NCBI RefSeq assembly: GCF_002285415.1
Contig: NZ_NSBU01000007.1
Coordinates: forward strand, 560,501 to 624,500
Source: Actibacterium pelagium
Lineage (GTDB): Bacteria; Pseudomonadota; Alphaproteobacteria; Rhodobacterales; Rhodobacteraceae
DNA: 64,000 nt
Direction of reading: 5' to 3'
Part shown: in pieces, positions 8,308 to 17,523 of the stretch
Numbering within the stretch: the first letter of the stretch is position 1
How the letters are laid out: every line of letters begins with the position of its first letter
Notes under the pieces: model-generated
The model's database searches: none
What the model was told of the DNA's origin: nothing
Seen by the model: the letters and a program-made list of their open reading frames with translations, nothing else
Translations under genes and position numbers: made by a program

Positions 8308-8535
8308 CATCGAGCAGCCGGTTCCTGTATCACGCCATGCGGGGTTGTTCAGAACCATCTCGCAGCGGGCGATATAGGAACGACCACCGACATTCAGGCA
8401 AATACTTTGCCCAAGCTCCACACGATCCCCCACGCTGTCTGTGCAGAAGCAATCCAAAGCCGTCCCACTGTGTTTCGGCTCTTGTGCCGTTCCCGCATGG
8501 GGCAGGGTGGCCAGTATGAGAAATGCCAGTCTCAT
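8245..8535 (-). CDS. Small secreted cysteine-containing protein
   Basis: This is a 96-residue protein with a short signal peptide (MRLAFLILATLPHAGTAQ, cleavage after TAQ likely). The mature part contains six cysteines arranged as CFC, C, C and C (CFCTDSVGDRVELGQ, ICLNVGGRSYIARCEM, GTGC), suggesting disulfides in the periplasm. The pattern looks conserved among roseobacters, but no named family is recalled. It faces DUF1499 tail to tail and its upstream region abuts prfA. The antisense overlap lowers certainty about its C-terminus. Confidence 0.6.
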   Translation of the reverse strand: MRLAFLILATLPHAGTAQEPKHSGTALDCFCTDSVGDRVELGQSICLNVGGRSYIARCEMVLNNPAWRDTGTGCSMSDVRERLQPTFQPLGVHTPI

Positions 8536-8604
8536 ACCCCAGATTACCACATCTTGGGCTTCAAGTCCTCTTGACCCCGGCGGATGCTTGCGCAAGACAA
8601 ACGC

Positions 8605-9657
8605 ATGGTTCCCTTTGATAAACTTGATCAGATCACCCAGAGGTTCGAATACCTCGAAGCGCAGCTTGCTGGCGGCGCGGCCGATGACTTTGCTAAAGTC
8701 AGCCGCGAATATGCCGAGGTAAAACCCGTTGCCGACCAGATCGCGGCCTATCGCCAGTTGCTGGACGATATCGCCGAGGCTGAGGCGATGTTGGATGACC
8801 CCGAGATGAAAGAGCTGGCAGAGGAAGAACTGCCCGGCCTCAAGGCGCAACGCCCCGAGATGGAAGAGGCGCTGCAAATTGCGCTTTTGCCAAAGGATGC
8901 CGCGGATGCCCGGCCGGCAATCATCGAAATTCGCCCGGGTACGGGCGGTGACGAGGCGGCGTTGTTCGCAGGGGACCTGCTGCGCATGTACCAGCGTTAC
9001 GCCGAAGCGCAGGGATGGAAGTTCGAAATCCTTGAAGAGCAGTCATCGGAACTGGGCGGGATCAAGGAAGTGACCGCAAATATTCAGGGCGAGGGCGTCT
9101 TTGCCCGGATGAAATACGAATCCGGCGTGCACCGGGTGCAGCGTGTGCCCGAGACCGAAAGTGGCGGGCGAATTCATACCTCGGCGGCGACCGTCGCCGT
9201 GCTGCCAGAGGCCGAAGAGGTCGATATCGACATTCCCGCCGGCGACATTCGTATCGACACGATGCGCAGTTCGGGTGCAGGTGGTCAGCACGTGAACACG
9301 ACTGACTCGGCGGTGCGGATTACGCACCTTCCGACTGGTGTGGTCGTGACAAGCTCTGAGAAGTCGCAGCATCGCAACCGCGAGATCGCGATGCAGGTTC
9401 TGCGGACACGCCTGTATGATCTAGAGCGTCAGCGGATCGCCGATGAACGTTCGGCAGATCGGGCTAGCCAAGTCGGCTCGGGCGACCGTTCGGAACGTAT
9501 TCGCACGTATAACTTCCCTCAGGGCCGGATGACGGATCACCGCATCAACCTGACGCTTTATAAGCTGGATCAGGTCATGCAGGGCGATCTGGATGAGGTT
9601 ATCGACGCCCTGATCGCCGACGATCAGGCCCGCAAACTGGCAGAGATGGACGCGTGA
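8605..9657 (+). CDS. prfA: Peptide chain release factor 1
   Basis: RF1 recognises UAA and UAG stop codons and triggers peptide release. The 350-residue product contains the universal GGQ motif (GAGGQHVNT, about residues 226-228) and the RF1-type codon-reading tripeptide PET (about 182-184, before [12 protein letters not shown]). The start [10 protein letters not shown] at 8605 fits the usual alphaproteobacterial N-terminus; an ATG at 8584 would add seven residues, and neither has a strong Shine-Dalgarno. It overlaps prmC, which encodes its methyltransferase, by 4 bp (GTGA). Confidence 0.95.
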   Translation: MVPFDKLDQITQRFEYLEAQLAGGAADDFAKVSREYAEVKPVADQIAAYRQLLDDIAEAEAMLDDPEMKELAEEELPGLKAQRPEMEEALQIALLPKDAADARPAIIEIRPGTGGDEAALFAGDLLRMYQRYAEAQGWKFEILEEQSSELGGIKEVTANIQGEGVFARMKYESGVHRVQRVPETESGGRIHTSAATVAVLPEAEEVDIDIPAGDIRIDTMRSSGAGGQHVNTTDSAVRITHLPTGVVVTSSEKSQHRNREIAMQVLRTRLYDLERQRIADERSADRASQVGSGDRSERIRTYNFPQGRMTDHRINLTLYKLDQVMQGDLDEVIDALIADDQARKLAEMDA

Positions 9658-10487
9658 CCGGTGCAGAGGCGCTGCGGGCTGGGGTTGCCCGCCTGAAGGC
9701 CGCCGGTATCGAAGACCCGGCCCGCGACGCGCGCCGCCTTTTGGCCTTTGCCATTGGGCAAGACATGTCTCGCCTGACTTTGGTGTTGCCTGACCCGATC
9801 ACTGAAGATCAGAACGACGTCTTTCGAACAGCTATTCTTGCGCGGGCAGAGAAACAGCCGGTGTCTCAGATCATTGGCTACCGTGACTTCTTCGGTCGGC
9901 GGTTCAAGGTCACGCGGGATACGCTGGACCCGCGTCCCGAGACCGAAGATCTGGTTGCAGAGGCCTTGAAACACCCGTTTTCAAATGTGTTGGACATGGG
10001 GACAGGGACAGGGTGCATCCTGTTGTCCTTGCTCGCAGAGCGTCCTTTGGTAAAAGGTCTGGGCACCGATCTGTCTGATGCGGCCCTGTCGGTGGCCCGC
10101 GAAAACGCGGACAGGTTGAACATAGCGGATCGGGCAAGTTTCGCTCGGTCTGACTGGTACGCCAATGTCGCCGGGCGCTTTGATCTGATCGTCTCGAACC
10201 CACCCTATATCGCCGCCGATGAAATGGATGCGCTTGACGCCTCTGTCCGCGATTGGGAACCCCGCAGCGCCTTGACCGATGAGGCTGACGGGCTGTCCGC
10301 CTATCGCGTGATTGCGGCAGGTGCCAAAGATCATCTGACGCCGGGCGGCCGGTTGTTGGTCGAGATCGGCTGGATGCAGGGCGAAGCTGTTGCCGCGATT
10401 TTTCGGGCCGCCGGGCTTGAATCCGTATCGGTTCATCCCGATCTGGATGGAAGAGACCGGGTCGTGACCGGTAGGCAACAATCTTAG
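9654..10487 (+). CDS. prmC: Release factor glutamine methyltransferase
   Basis: PrmC (HemK) N5-methylates the glutamine of the GGQ motif in RF1 and RF2 using S-adenosylmethionine. The 277-residue product has an N-terminal helical substrate-binding region, the SAM motif [11 protein letters not shown] (about 112-122) and the catalytic NPPY ([12 protein letters not shown]). It starts at GTG 9654, coupled to the prfA stop. The adjacency prfA-prmC is the classical arrangement and confirms both calls. Confidence 0.95.
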   Translation: MTGAEALRAGVARLKAAGIEDPARDARRLLAFAIGQDMSRLTLVLPDPITEDQNDVFRTAILARAEKQPVSQIIGYRDFFGRRFKVTRDTLDPRPETEDLVAEALKHPFSNVLDMGTGTGCILLSLLAERPLVKGLGTDLSDAALSVARENADRLNIADRASFARSDWYANVAGRFDLIVSNPPYIAADEMDALDASVRDWEPRSALTDEADGLSAYRVIAAGAKDHLTPGGRLLVEIGWMQGEAVAAIFRAAGLESVSVHPDLDGRDRVVTGRQQS

Positions 10488-10725
10488 AAAACCGATCGGT
10501 TTGCGTCCTAATTCCCCCGCAAACAGGGTCAATTCCTTCGTTTTCTGGATTTTTGGCTTGTCTTGCCACCCGTGGCATGGTTAGTCAGATGGAGTGGATG
10601 GCTGGATGCCTTGGACGCTCCCCACCACGTTAAGCCAGACAATCGCCAGATCCGGTGGCACCCCGTGCAAGAGGTACGGAACGGATCACAACTCGCCAAG
10701 ATAAGGCTGAACAGCAGATAATAGT
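10488..10725. other. Intergenic region prmC to DUF4167 gene
   Basis: These 238 bases hold no convincing gene. A short palindrome AAACCGATCGGTTT occurs just after prmC but has no T-run. A minus-strand frame with a signal-like N-terminus overlaps the next gene's start and was not accepted. The promoter of the DUF4167 gene presumably lies here. Confidence 0.5.
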
Positions 10726-11271
10726 ATGAGATCTTCCAAGTCACGTTCGCGGAATAAGAACAACCGTTCGCGCTCGATGGGTAACATCATCAACCGTGTT
10801 TTCGACAGCTCTGGCCCCGAAGGCAAGGTGCGCGGAACACCGCAGCAGATCATTGATAAATACAACCAGTTGGCGGCAGACGCACAGCTGTCGAATGACC
10901 GTGTTGCGGCTGAAAACTTTCAGCAGCACGCCGAGCACTACGCACGTCTTCTAAGCGACGCACAGCGTGAGGCCGAGGCTAAGCGCGAGCAGCAGGAACG
11001 TCATAACCGCGAACGCCAGCAGCAGCGCGAGCAGCAGCAGCAGGCGAAAGAGCAAAAGGTCGATGGCACCGGCGATCAGCCCGACATCGCTGACGCGGGC
11101 CCCGTGGGGTTCGCGGACGAGTCACAAGACAGCGGTCTGGTGGACACTCCGGAAGAAAAGAAAAGCGCTCCGCGCCCTGCACGCCGTGGTCGTCCGAAGA
11201 AATCGGAAGCCAAGGACGCAGATGTCGCCCCGCAGGATGCGCCTGCACAAGACGCTCCGGCAGCAGAGTAA
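10726..11271 (+). CDS. DUF4167 domain protein
   Basis: This 181-residue protein begins with a basic RSR/NKN-rich stretch followed by the conserved DUF4167 block (NRVFDSSGPEGKVRGTPQQI, then DRVAAENFQQHAEHY). The middle is a charged coiled coil rich in Q, E and R (about 80-115), and the tail is Ala/Pro/Lys-rich with an AT-hook-like RRGRPKK. Basic ends plus the RGRP core suggest nucleic-acid binding, but the function is not known. It converges on rsmA. Confidence 0.85.
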   Translation: MRSSKSRSRNKNNRSRSMGNIINRVFDSSGPEGKVRGTPQQIIDKYNQLAADAQLSNDRVAAENFQQHAEHYARLLSDAQREAEAKREQQERHNRERQQQREQQQQAKEQKVDGTGDQPDIADAGPVGFADESQDSGLVDTPEEKKSAPRPARRGRPKKSEAKDADVAPQDAPAQDAPAAE

Positions 11272-11288
11272 CTGGCCCTAGGCCAGTT
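11270..11288. terminator. Hairpin at the convergent junction of DUF4167 and rsmA
   Basis: An 8-bp perfect stem (AACTGGCC with GGCCAGTT) and a 3-nt loop lie between the two convergent stops; the rsmA stop codon sits in the loop. There is no T-run on either side, so intrinsic termination is uncertain, but the position suggests a bidirectional 3'-end hairpin. Confidence 0.45.
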
Positions 11289-12114
11289 CCCGCGCCAGGG
11301 CGCAAAACCCCTCTAGCGATACATTTTCAGCGCGCAGCGTCGGTTCAATCCCCGCTGCGCGAAGACGGTCCTCGATATCGGGGGCCTGACCCTTCAGGCT
11401 TGCGCGCAGCATTTTGCGACGCTGGTTGAAGGCCGCGGCCACGACGCGTGACAGGATTTTCGCATCGGCCTCAAACGCCGGTTTCTCGCGACGTTTCAGA
11501 TGCACGACTGCTGAATGGATTTTGGGTGGCGGTGTAAACGCCTCGGGCGGAAGGGTCATGACGATCTTCGCCTCGGCGCGCCATTGCGCAAGGATCGCCA
11601 GACGGCCATAGGCCTTGGAGCCCGGTTTGGCGACGATCCGCTCTGCGACCTCTTTCTGAAACATCAGCGTCAGGCTGTCCCAGAACGGGGGCCAGGAGTC
11701 GGGTGTCAACCAGCGAACCAGCAGTTCCGTGCCGACATTATAGGGCAGGTTCGCCACGACGCGGACTGGGGCGGTCAGGTGTTCCAGCGGGTCGACCTCT
11801 AGCGCGTCGCCATTGATCACCTTCAGGCGACCGGGGTAGGCGGCTTCGACCTCTGCCAGCGCCGACAGGCACCTTTGGTCTTTCTCAATCGCCAGAACGC
11901 GGCGCGCGCCTTCGGCGAGCAATCCACGTGTCAGGCCACCGGGGCCGGGGCCAATTTCCAGAACGTCGCATTCAGATAGATCGCCCGCCTGACGTGCGAT
12001 TTTCGCGGTCAGGTTAAGATCCAAAAGGAAGTTCTGGCCAAGAGATTTCTTGGCAGCAAGTTCATGCGTCGCGATGACCTCGCGCAGGGGGGGAAGACCG
12101 TCAATCGTAGCCAT
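11278..12114 (-). CDS. rsmA: 16S rRNA dimethyladenosine transferase
   Basis: RsmA (KsgA) dimethylates two adjacent adenosines near the 3' end of 16S rRNA during late 30S assembly. The 278-residue product shows [10 protein letters not shown] (about 22-31), the SAM motif [11 protein letters not shown] (about 52-62) and catalytic NLPYNV (about 120-125). It is the last gene of the lptF-lptG-lptD-surA-pdxA-rsmA operon, starting 9 bp after pdxA. The same surA-pdxA-rsmA order is conserved in many proteobacteria. Confidence 0.96.
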   Translation of the reverse strand: MATIDGLPPLREVIATHELAAKKSLGQNFLLDLNLTAKIARQAGDLSECDVLEIGPGPGGLTRGLLAEGARRVLAIEKDQRCLSALAEVEAAYPGRLKVINGDALEVDPLEHLTAPVRVVANLPYNVGTELLVRWLTPDSWPPFWDSLTLMFQKEVAERIVAKPGSKAYGRLAILAQWRAEAKIVMTLPPEAFTPPPKIHSAVVHLKRREKPAFEADAKILSRVVAAAFNQRRKMLRASLKGQAPDIEDRLRAAGIEPTLRAENVSLEGFCALARELA

Positions 12115-12123
12115 GTGGGTCTC

Positions 12124-13101
12124 TTACGCGGTTCCGCGCGCCAGCGCCATGGCTTGTGCCATGCGAAGAGCGGCGATCAGGCTGGTCGGCTCTGCTTGCC
12201 CCTTGCCCGCGATATCAAAGGCCGTGCCATGGTCAGGTGAGGTGCGGATGAAGGGCAGTCCAAGAGTGACATTTACCCCGCCCGCGAAATCGAGGGTCTT
12301 GATCGGGATCAGGGCTTGATCGTGATACATCGCCACGGCCGCGTCATACTTGGCGCGGGCTGCCGCATGAAACGCTGTGTCGGCGGGGTGGGGGCCGGTC
12401 AGTTGCAGGCCCTCGGCCCTTAGCCGATCCAGAAGCGGTATGATCATATCCAGCTCTTCATGTCCCATGGCGCCGCCTTCGCCCGCGTGCGGATTCAGCC
12501 CCATGATTGCGAGGCGCGGATCAGAGATGCCGAAATCGCGGATCAGGCCATCGCGGGTGATGCGGATGGTTGCTTCCAAAAGGTCTTTGGTCAGGGTCTT
12601 TGGAACTTCGGACACCGGGATATGGATCGTCGCGGGCACCACGCGCAATGCATCGCAAGCCAGCATCATGACCACCCGATCTACGCCACCAAGGGCGGCC
12701 AGAAACTCTGTATGGCCGGGATAGGCAAAGTCCGCCCCGTCCTTGAGTGCTTTCTTGTTGATCGGGTTCGTACAAACGGCAGAGGCTGCGCCGGATTGCG
12801 CGTACTCGACGGCCATTTCGATCGACTGGATAACACCAAAGGCATTTGCGGCAGAAGGCTGGCCCGGTGCCGCACCCTCTGCGAACGGGAGAGATATGAC
12901 GGGCAGCCCGTTAGCCATCGCTGCCGACGCCTGATCAGGCGATGGGATGCGAACCACGGGAAGGTCAGCTGGCAGATGCGCAGGATCGCCGATCCAGAAG
13001 AAGGTCAATTCATCCTTCAGTGCCTGCCAGGCCTTCGCGGTGATCTCGGGGCCGACACCGGCCGGTTCCCCACAGCTAAGCGCGATGGGGGCGGTGGTCA
13101 T
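12124..13101 (-). CDS. pdxA: 4-hydroxythreonine-4-phosphate dehydrogenase
   Basis: PdxA oxidises 4-phosphohydroxy-L-threonine in the DXP-dependent route to pyridoxal phosphate. The 325-residue product begins with the typical SCGEPAGVGPEI, has the metal/substrate block PGHTEFLA, the GLNPHAGEGG motif and the MYHDQALIP stretch with metal-binding His and Asp. The start codon overlaps the surA stop by 4 bp (ATGA), indicating coupling. Length matches the family. Confidence 0.96.
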   Translation of the reverse strand: MTTAPIALSCGEPAGVGPEITAKAWQALKDELTFFWIGDPAHLPADLPVVRIPSPDQASAAMANGLPVISLPFAEGAAPGQPSAANAFGVIQSIEMAVEYAQSGAASAVCTNPINKKALKDGADFAYPGHTEFLAALGGVDRVVMMLACDALRVVPATIHIPVSEVPKTLTKDLLEATIRITRDGLIRDFGISDPRLAIMGLNPHAGEGGAMGHEELDMIIPLLDRLRAEGLQLTGPHPADTAFHAAARAKYDAAVAMYHDQALIPIKTLDFAGGVNVTLGLPFIRTSPDHGTAFDIAGKGQAEPTSLIAALRMAQAMALARGTA

Positions 13102-14300
13102 GGACGCTTGATGATCGCGCTGGCGCGAAGCTCTGCAAGGTAGCCGTCGGCATAGGCATTTACGCGCTGGTTACGCAGGCTATTCCGCAACGCCGTGCGG
13201 TCGAAATCTTCGTCCAGCGCAGGTGTGCGTCCGCACAGCATGTACAGGACATTCTGACCGCCCTGATTGACGACTGCGGTTTCGTTTTCGTCCAATTTCG
13301 CAAGGGTCAGCGCCGTCGCGTCATCTAGATCTGCAATCGCCAGAACCTCGCGCTGCAGGCGCTCTTCGGGCTGTCCTTTGGCGACGCCGTACAGGTCGTC
13401 GCATGTGTCGATTTCAGAGGTCACGCGACCGGGGGCCGTGTCGCCCAAGGCATAGCGCGCAAACTCGACCGACACTGAGTCCGGCAGCTCTGCGTCAAGC
13501 TCTTCCAAATCACGGACCATGAATACGGCAATTGCATTACCGCCAAGCGGGATCGGGTCCGAAACCTCGTTTGGCCCCAGAACAAGAAGGCGGCTGGCAA
13601 GTGCTGGCGGCAGGTTCGAGAGGTCAACCCAATCGACGCGTCCACCACGGGCGCCAGTCGGCGCAACAGAAAGGCTGCGCGCCGCGGCTGCAAAGGCGCC
13701 AGGTGACTTGATCTGCTCTTTCAAACGAGCAGCTGTGGCCTGCGCCTGCTCTTTGAACTCGGGTGTGTCTGCGCGTAGGATAATCTCTGAGATCAGAATG
13801 CGAGCCGACCCCGAACGCGAGCTGATCGCAATAGCGCGGTCGATCTCATCCTCGGTGATCTGGGACCGAGGGCCAAAGCGACGGCCAACGACCTCGCGCC
13901 AGACCAAACCGGCGCGAACAAATTCACGGAAGGATTCAGGAGCGATCCCGCGTTGGGTCAGCAATGTTTCAAACTGTTTCAGATTCAGATTTGCACGGCC
14001 CGCAAATTCTTCCATGCCCAAGGTGACGTCTTCAGGAGAGGGAGAAACACCTAGCCGAGCCCCTGCATCCACACGCAGACGGTCCTCAATCAGCCCTTTT
14101 TCGGCTTCTTCGACCAGATCGCCAGGTGAATTCAACAATTCCAACATCAGGATGCGTTGCTGCAGTTCATACCCGGTGATGCCCCGTCCATTGACGATGA
14201 TCTGAGGTGCAAACGGATTCGCGTTTTGTGCCAGGGCAGCCATTGGTGCCATGGTCAAAGTCACGAGCAGAAGAAGCAGATTGCGCAACATCAAAGTCAT
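13098..14300 (-). CDS. SurA-type periplasmic peptidyl-prolyl isomerase
   Basis: This exported chaperone has a signal peptide (hydrophobic stretch then AALAQ). The N-terminal SurA helical domain includes GRGITGYELQQR, and a parvulin-like PPIase domain follows (SEIILRADTPEF to about residue 270). It would help fold outer-membrane proteins such as LptD, encoded directly upstream. The ATG at 14300 with AGGTAGG before it is chosen; ATG at 14291 is equally possible. The parvulin domain is divergent, so catalytic isomerase activity is not certain. Confidence 0.88.
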   Translation of the reverse strand: MTLMLRNLLLLLVTLTMAPMAALAQNANPFAPQIIVNGRGITGYELQQRILMLELLNSPGDLVEEAEKGLIEDRLRVDAGARLGVSPSPEDVTLGMEEFAGRANLNLKQFETLLTQRGIAPESFREFVRAGLVWREVVGRRFGPRSQITEDEIDRAIAISSRSGSARILISEIILRADTPEFKEQAQATAARLKEQIKSPGAFAAAARSLSVAPTGARGGRVDWVDLSNLPPALASRLLVLGPNEVSDPIPLGGNAIAVFMVRDLEELDAELPDSVSVEFARYALGDTAPGRVTSEIDTCDDLYGVAKGQPEERLQREVLAIADLDDATALTLAKLDENETAVVNQGGQNVLYMLCGRTPALDEDFDRTALRNSLRNQRVNAYADGYLAELRASAIIKRP

Positions 14301-14308
14301 CCTACCTG

Positions 14309-16423
14309 TTAAACACCGGTGCAAGAGCGGCGATAGCTTTGCCCGGTCGCATTATTGCCGAAACCACCAAAGGTGACATCGATTCCGAAGTCTGTCGTCG
14401 GCCTGACTGTATCCGAGGAAGTGAACCTGCGCGATACAGAAAGGTCAACAATGACACATTCGTTCTTATAGATCAGGCCAAGTCCCGCCTCTTGAGCGCG
14501 GTCCTGAGTGAAGTCATAGCGCCATTCAGCTCGGCCGCTCCAGTTGCGGTCAAAGCGGTAGGTGCCGTCAAAGTCCCATTCAGAACTGTCCTCTGTACGC
14601 CCTTCAAGCGCATTCTTTGCCAGCCAGACATAGGCTGTTTCGAACTCGAACTTGGCTTGCTGCCAATCCACGCGAAGCTGGCTGCTGCTTAGTCCGAGCG
14701 TGTCATCAAGAAGCGAGCGGTTGGAAATCGTCAGGTTTTTAGAGCTGAAAATCTTTGTGCTGACCAGCCAATCCGAAGTGTAGCCATCCAGACCAGAGCC
14801 CTGGTCGAACTGGTCGAGATCCCGTTCATAGAATACGCGGCCAACATCAATGCCGAAGGACCATCCGTTTGCAGAATACCGGGTCCATCCAACACCAAGG
14901 TTCGCGCGCAATCCGCGTTCAACCACGTCTTCGCCGGCAAACCGGTCCAAAGCAAACAGATTGCCTTCGTCCAGAACCGGGCTGAGGCTGTCATCGTTCG
15001 GGACATCATCGCCCGATGGGTCTGCCCAGGCCAATTGAAGCACTGGTTCCAGCACGTAGCTGGCCCCGTTGTAGCCCGACTTGACCAGTGGATAGCGCAT
15101 CTCCACCGCAAGGCTGGGGGTAAGTCGCGTCAGTTGATTATCAAAAGAACCGTCGTCATCGACGTTATAGGCATCGAATTTAAGACGTGCGTCGGCGGTT
15201 AGCAGAAGCCCGTTGTCGAATGTCCAGCTGTTGGTCCAATCGGCGCCAAGGTGCAGGCGCTGAATGTCGCGACCATCCGCATCGTCGGATGAATCGCGTT
15301 CAAACGCCAAAAGTCCGGCCTCGACCCCGAAAACGCCTGCGGATTGCGATGGCCGGATTTTGAGCTCGTATCCAAGGTCCAAAACCTTCGTGGGTACAAA
15401 TTCTTTATCGATGTCAGAGCGTAAGGGATTGTAATGAATGGCCTCGGTGCGAATGATCTCGTCTCGCGTTACACGGGTCAGTTTCACGTTGCTTTCCAAA
15501 CGATCCGCATCGGAATAGTCGTAATCCAGAAGGTAGGAAGGGTCAGAGGTGTCCTGAAGCTGGAACTCTAGCACAAAATCTCGGGGCAGTTCGAACCGGC
15601 CATTACCGAAGATATAAGAGCGCGGGTCATCCTCGATATCATCCTTTGAAATCGCGCCGTTCCATTCCATACGACCGTTTCGGAAAGCATGTCGATAACG
15701 CAGTTCCAGAGTGCGCGTCTGACCCGTCGACAGATAAGGTGTGACAGTCAGATCAGCGTGGTCACCCAGAGTGATGAAATACGGAAACTTGATACCGGTG
15801 CCCAAAGCGTCGGTGATCCGGATCGACGGGGACAGGAACCCGGTCGAACGTTTCAGTGTCGGGTCGGGCAGGCGCAGCGACGGCAGATACAGTACCGGTA
15901 CGCCTGCGATTTCAAACCGGGCGTTCTCGAAGTAAATCTGCTGCTCTTCCTCGTCATGCACGACGCGGCTGGCGCGGATTTGCCAAAGCGGAACTTCGTC
16001 TTTCACGCAGATGCGGCAGGATGAGGCAACAGTCTTGTCCAACACCAAATAGCGGTCATCTACACGATGGATCTGTGCCGCGGCGATCTGCATCTGCTGA
16101 TCCAGCAACAAGCGTGCGCTTTGCAGGATGCCCGAGGTCAATGCCGGGTCCAGATCGGCACTGCTGGCCATGAGAACGATGTTTTCGCCGGATGCCAGCG
16201 TCAGGGGGCCTTCGATCTTCAAGCGGTCGGTGTCGGGGTCATAGGTGATACGCGTGGCGCGCAGGTGGGAGCCATCGTAGAAAACCTCGACGTTGCCCTC
16301 AGCAACCAACACATCGTCTGACTTGATGGACATGCGGTCGGCGATCATGGTGACGCCCGCCGTCTGGGCAAAGCTGGCAAACGGGGCCAAACACAACAAA
16401 GCCAGCCAAATTACGCGGCGCAT
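14309..16423 (-). CDS. lptD: LPS-assembly outer-membrane protein LptD
   Basis: LptD is the outer-membrane beta-barrel that inserts lipopolysaccharide, working with LptE. The 704-residue product starts with a signal peptide (cleavage near SFAQ), then an OstA/LptA-like jellyroll (MSIKSDDVLVAEGNVEVFYDG) and a long beta-barrel domain with the expected alternating aromatic strands. The cysteine pair SSCRICV is typical of the alphaproteobacterial form. The ATG at 16423 overlaps the lptG stop by 1 bp (TGATG), so the much longer upstream frame is not the real N-terminus. Confidence 0.93.
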   Translation of the reverse strand: MRRVIWLALLCLAPFASFAQTAGVTMIADRMSIKSDDVLVAEGNVEVFYDGSHLRATRITYDPDTDRLKIEGPLTLASGENIVLMASSADLDPALTSGILQSARLLLDQQMQIAAAQIHRVDDRYLVLDKTVASSCRICVKDEVPLWQIRASRVVHDEEEQQIYFENARFEIAGVPVLYLPSLRLPDPTLKRSTGFLSPSIRITDALGTGIKFPYFITLGDHADLTVTPYLSTGQTRTLELRYRHAFRNGRMEWNGAISKDDIEDDPRSYIFGNGRFELPRDFVLEFQLQDTSDPSYLLDYDYSDADRLESNVKLTRVTRDEIIRTEAIHYNPLRSDIDKEFVPTKVLDLGYELKIRPSQSAGVFGVEAGLLAFERDSSDDADGRDIQRLHLGADWTNSWTFDNGLLLTADARLKFDAYNVDDDGSFDNQLTRLTPSLAVEMRYPLVKSGYNGASYVLEPVLQLAWADPSGDDVPNDDSLSPVLDEGNLFALDRFAGEDVVERGLRANLGVGWTRYSANGWSFGIDVGRVFYERDLDQFDQGSGLDGYTSDWLVSTKIFSSKNLTISNRSLLDDTLGLSSSQLRVDWQQAKFEFETAYVWLAKNALEGRTEDSSEWDFDGTYRFDRNWSGRAEWRYDFTQDRAQEAGLGLIYKNECVIVDLSVSRRFTSSDTVRPTTDFGIDVTFGGFGNNATGQSYRRSCTGV

Positions 16424-17523
16424 CACCCGTCCTCCAGATGCAACAAGATACTCATGGCCAACAAAATCCCTGCTACCGGAGGCCCCCAGGCCGCCAGAAG
16501 AATGGGAATCTGTCCGTTCTCCCCAAGTACTTGCGCGAAGTTGCGCATGAAAAACAAGCCCAAGCCTAGGCCAAGAGCTGTAAGAACCATGGTTCCGGTG
16601 CGACCAAAACGCGAGTGGCGCATGGTCAGACTGGCCCCTAGCAGCACCATGGCGACAAACAGCAGGGGTAGGGCAAGCTCCATCTGTTGCCACATCACGT
16701 GGCGACGGGTGGTAAAGCCTGCACGCTCCAGATCGCGAATGAAGGTCGGAAGCTCCCAGAAAGAGATATCCGACGGCTCTCCGAAACTGTCACGAATGCG
16801 GTCGGCGGTCAGGTCCGAGGCGAGGGTCAAAGTGGCATGCAACGTCGAGGACTGTTCAGGGTTCAGTATCTCGGGGCCAAGGTCCCAACGTTTTGCATTT
16901 GTAAGTTGCCATGCGCCTTCGACCAGAACGGCGCTTTCGGCCTTGATGCGGAACAGCGCCTGAGAGCGTGCGTCCAGCGACATAAAGGTGACATCGCCCA
17001 GAACAGCCCCGTCATTGTCGGCTTCAGCGGCATGGATGACCATTTGACCCTCAGCAGTTGCCTGACGCAACCACAGCCCTTCGCGGCTTATCGACAGCGT
17101 ATTTTGCGAGCCACTTTCGTAATTCGCAGAAAGGCGTTTGTAAGTGGCCGAGGTGGCCGCAACGATTGGATTGAAAAGCCCGACCAGTATCGCCCCAAGT
17201 ACCAGCGCCGAAATCACGGGCGCGATCAGACTGCGCAGTGCAGACCGGCCTGCGGCGCGGGTGATCACCATCTCGCTGGTTCTGGCAAGGCCCAGATACA
17301 GGGCCAAGGTGGTCAGGATGACGATCAGAGGCAGGATGCGATAAATCGCTTTGGGCGCGTTCAGGAGTGCCAATTCCAAAGCTTGGCCAAAGCTGATCGT
17401 GCCGATCTCGAACTTTCGTATCTGGTCGACCACATCAAGAAGTAGTAGGAACACCAGAAAGCCCGCGAAAATCGCGGCGAAGTTGATGGCGAACCGACGA
17501 GCGAAATACAGGTGCAGGATCAT
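16423..17523 (-). CDS. lptG: LPS export ABC transporter permease LptG
   Basis: LptG is one of two permeases of the LptB2FG machine that extracts LPS from the inner membrane. The 366-residue product has the YjgP/YjgQ layout: three N-terminal transmembrane helices, a periplasmic jellyroll (about residues 130-260) and three C-terminal helices. It overlaps lptF (ATGA) and lptD (TGATG), showing a tightly coupled operon. LptG is distinguished from LptF by order and by the longer periplasmic stretch ending in a PTFIRDLERAG-type element. Confidence 0.92.
   Translation of the reverse strand: MILHLYFARRFAINFAAIFAGFLVFLLLLDVVDQIRKFEIGTISFGQALELALLNAPKAIYRILPLIVILTTLALYLGLARTSEMVITRAAGRSALRSLIAPVISALVLGAILVGLFNPIVAATSATYKRLSANYESGSQNTLSISREGLWLRQATAEGQMVIHAAEADNDGAVLGDVTFMSLDARSQALFRIKAESAVLVEGAWQLTNAKRWDLGPEILNPEQSSTLHATLTLASDLTADRIRDSFGEPSDISFWELPTFIRDLERAGFTTRRHVMWQQMELALPLLFVAMVLLGASLTMRHSRFGRTGTMVLTALGLGLGLFFMRNFAQVLGENGQIPILLAAWGPPVAGILLAMSILLHLEDG

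Noticed and set aside
10490-10503. AAACCGATCGGTTT palindrome after prmC as a terminator or operator
   Set aside because: No T-run and no matching copy elsewhere; a single short palindrome is weak evidence.
10529-10744. Minus-strand frame beginning with a lipoprotein-like hydrophobic segment and LASC
   Set aside because: It overlaps the start of the DUF4167 gene, has no ribosome-binding site, and the rest of the sequence looks like random translation.
13519-14205. Long plus-strand frame (228 codons) opposite surA
   Set aside because: Ser/Arg/Pro-rich composition typical of antisense frames in GC-rich DNA; the minus-strand protein has a signal peptide and SurA features.
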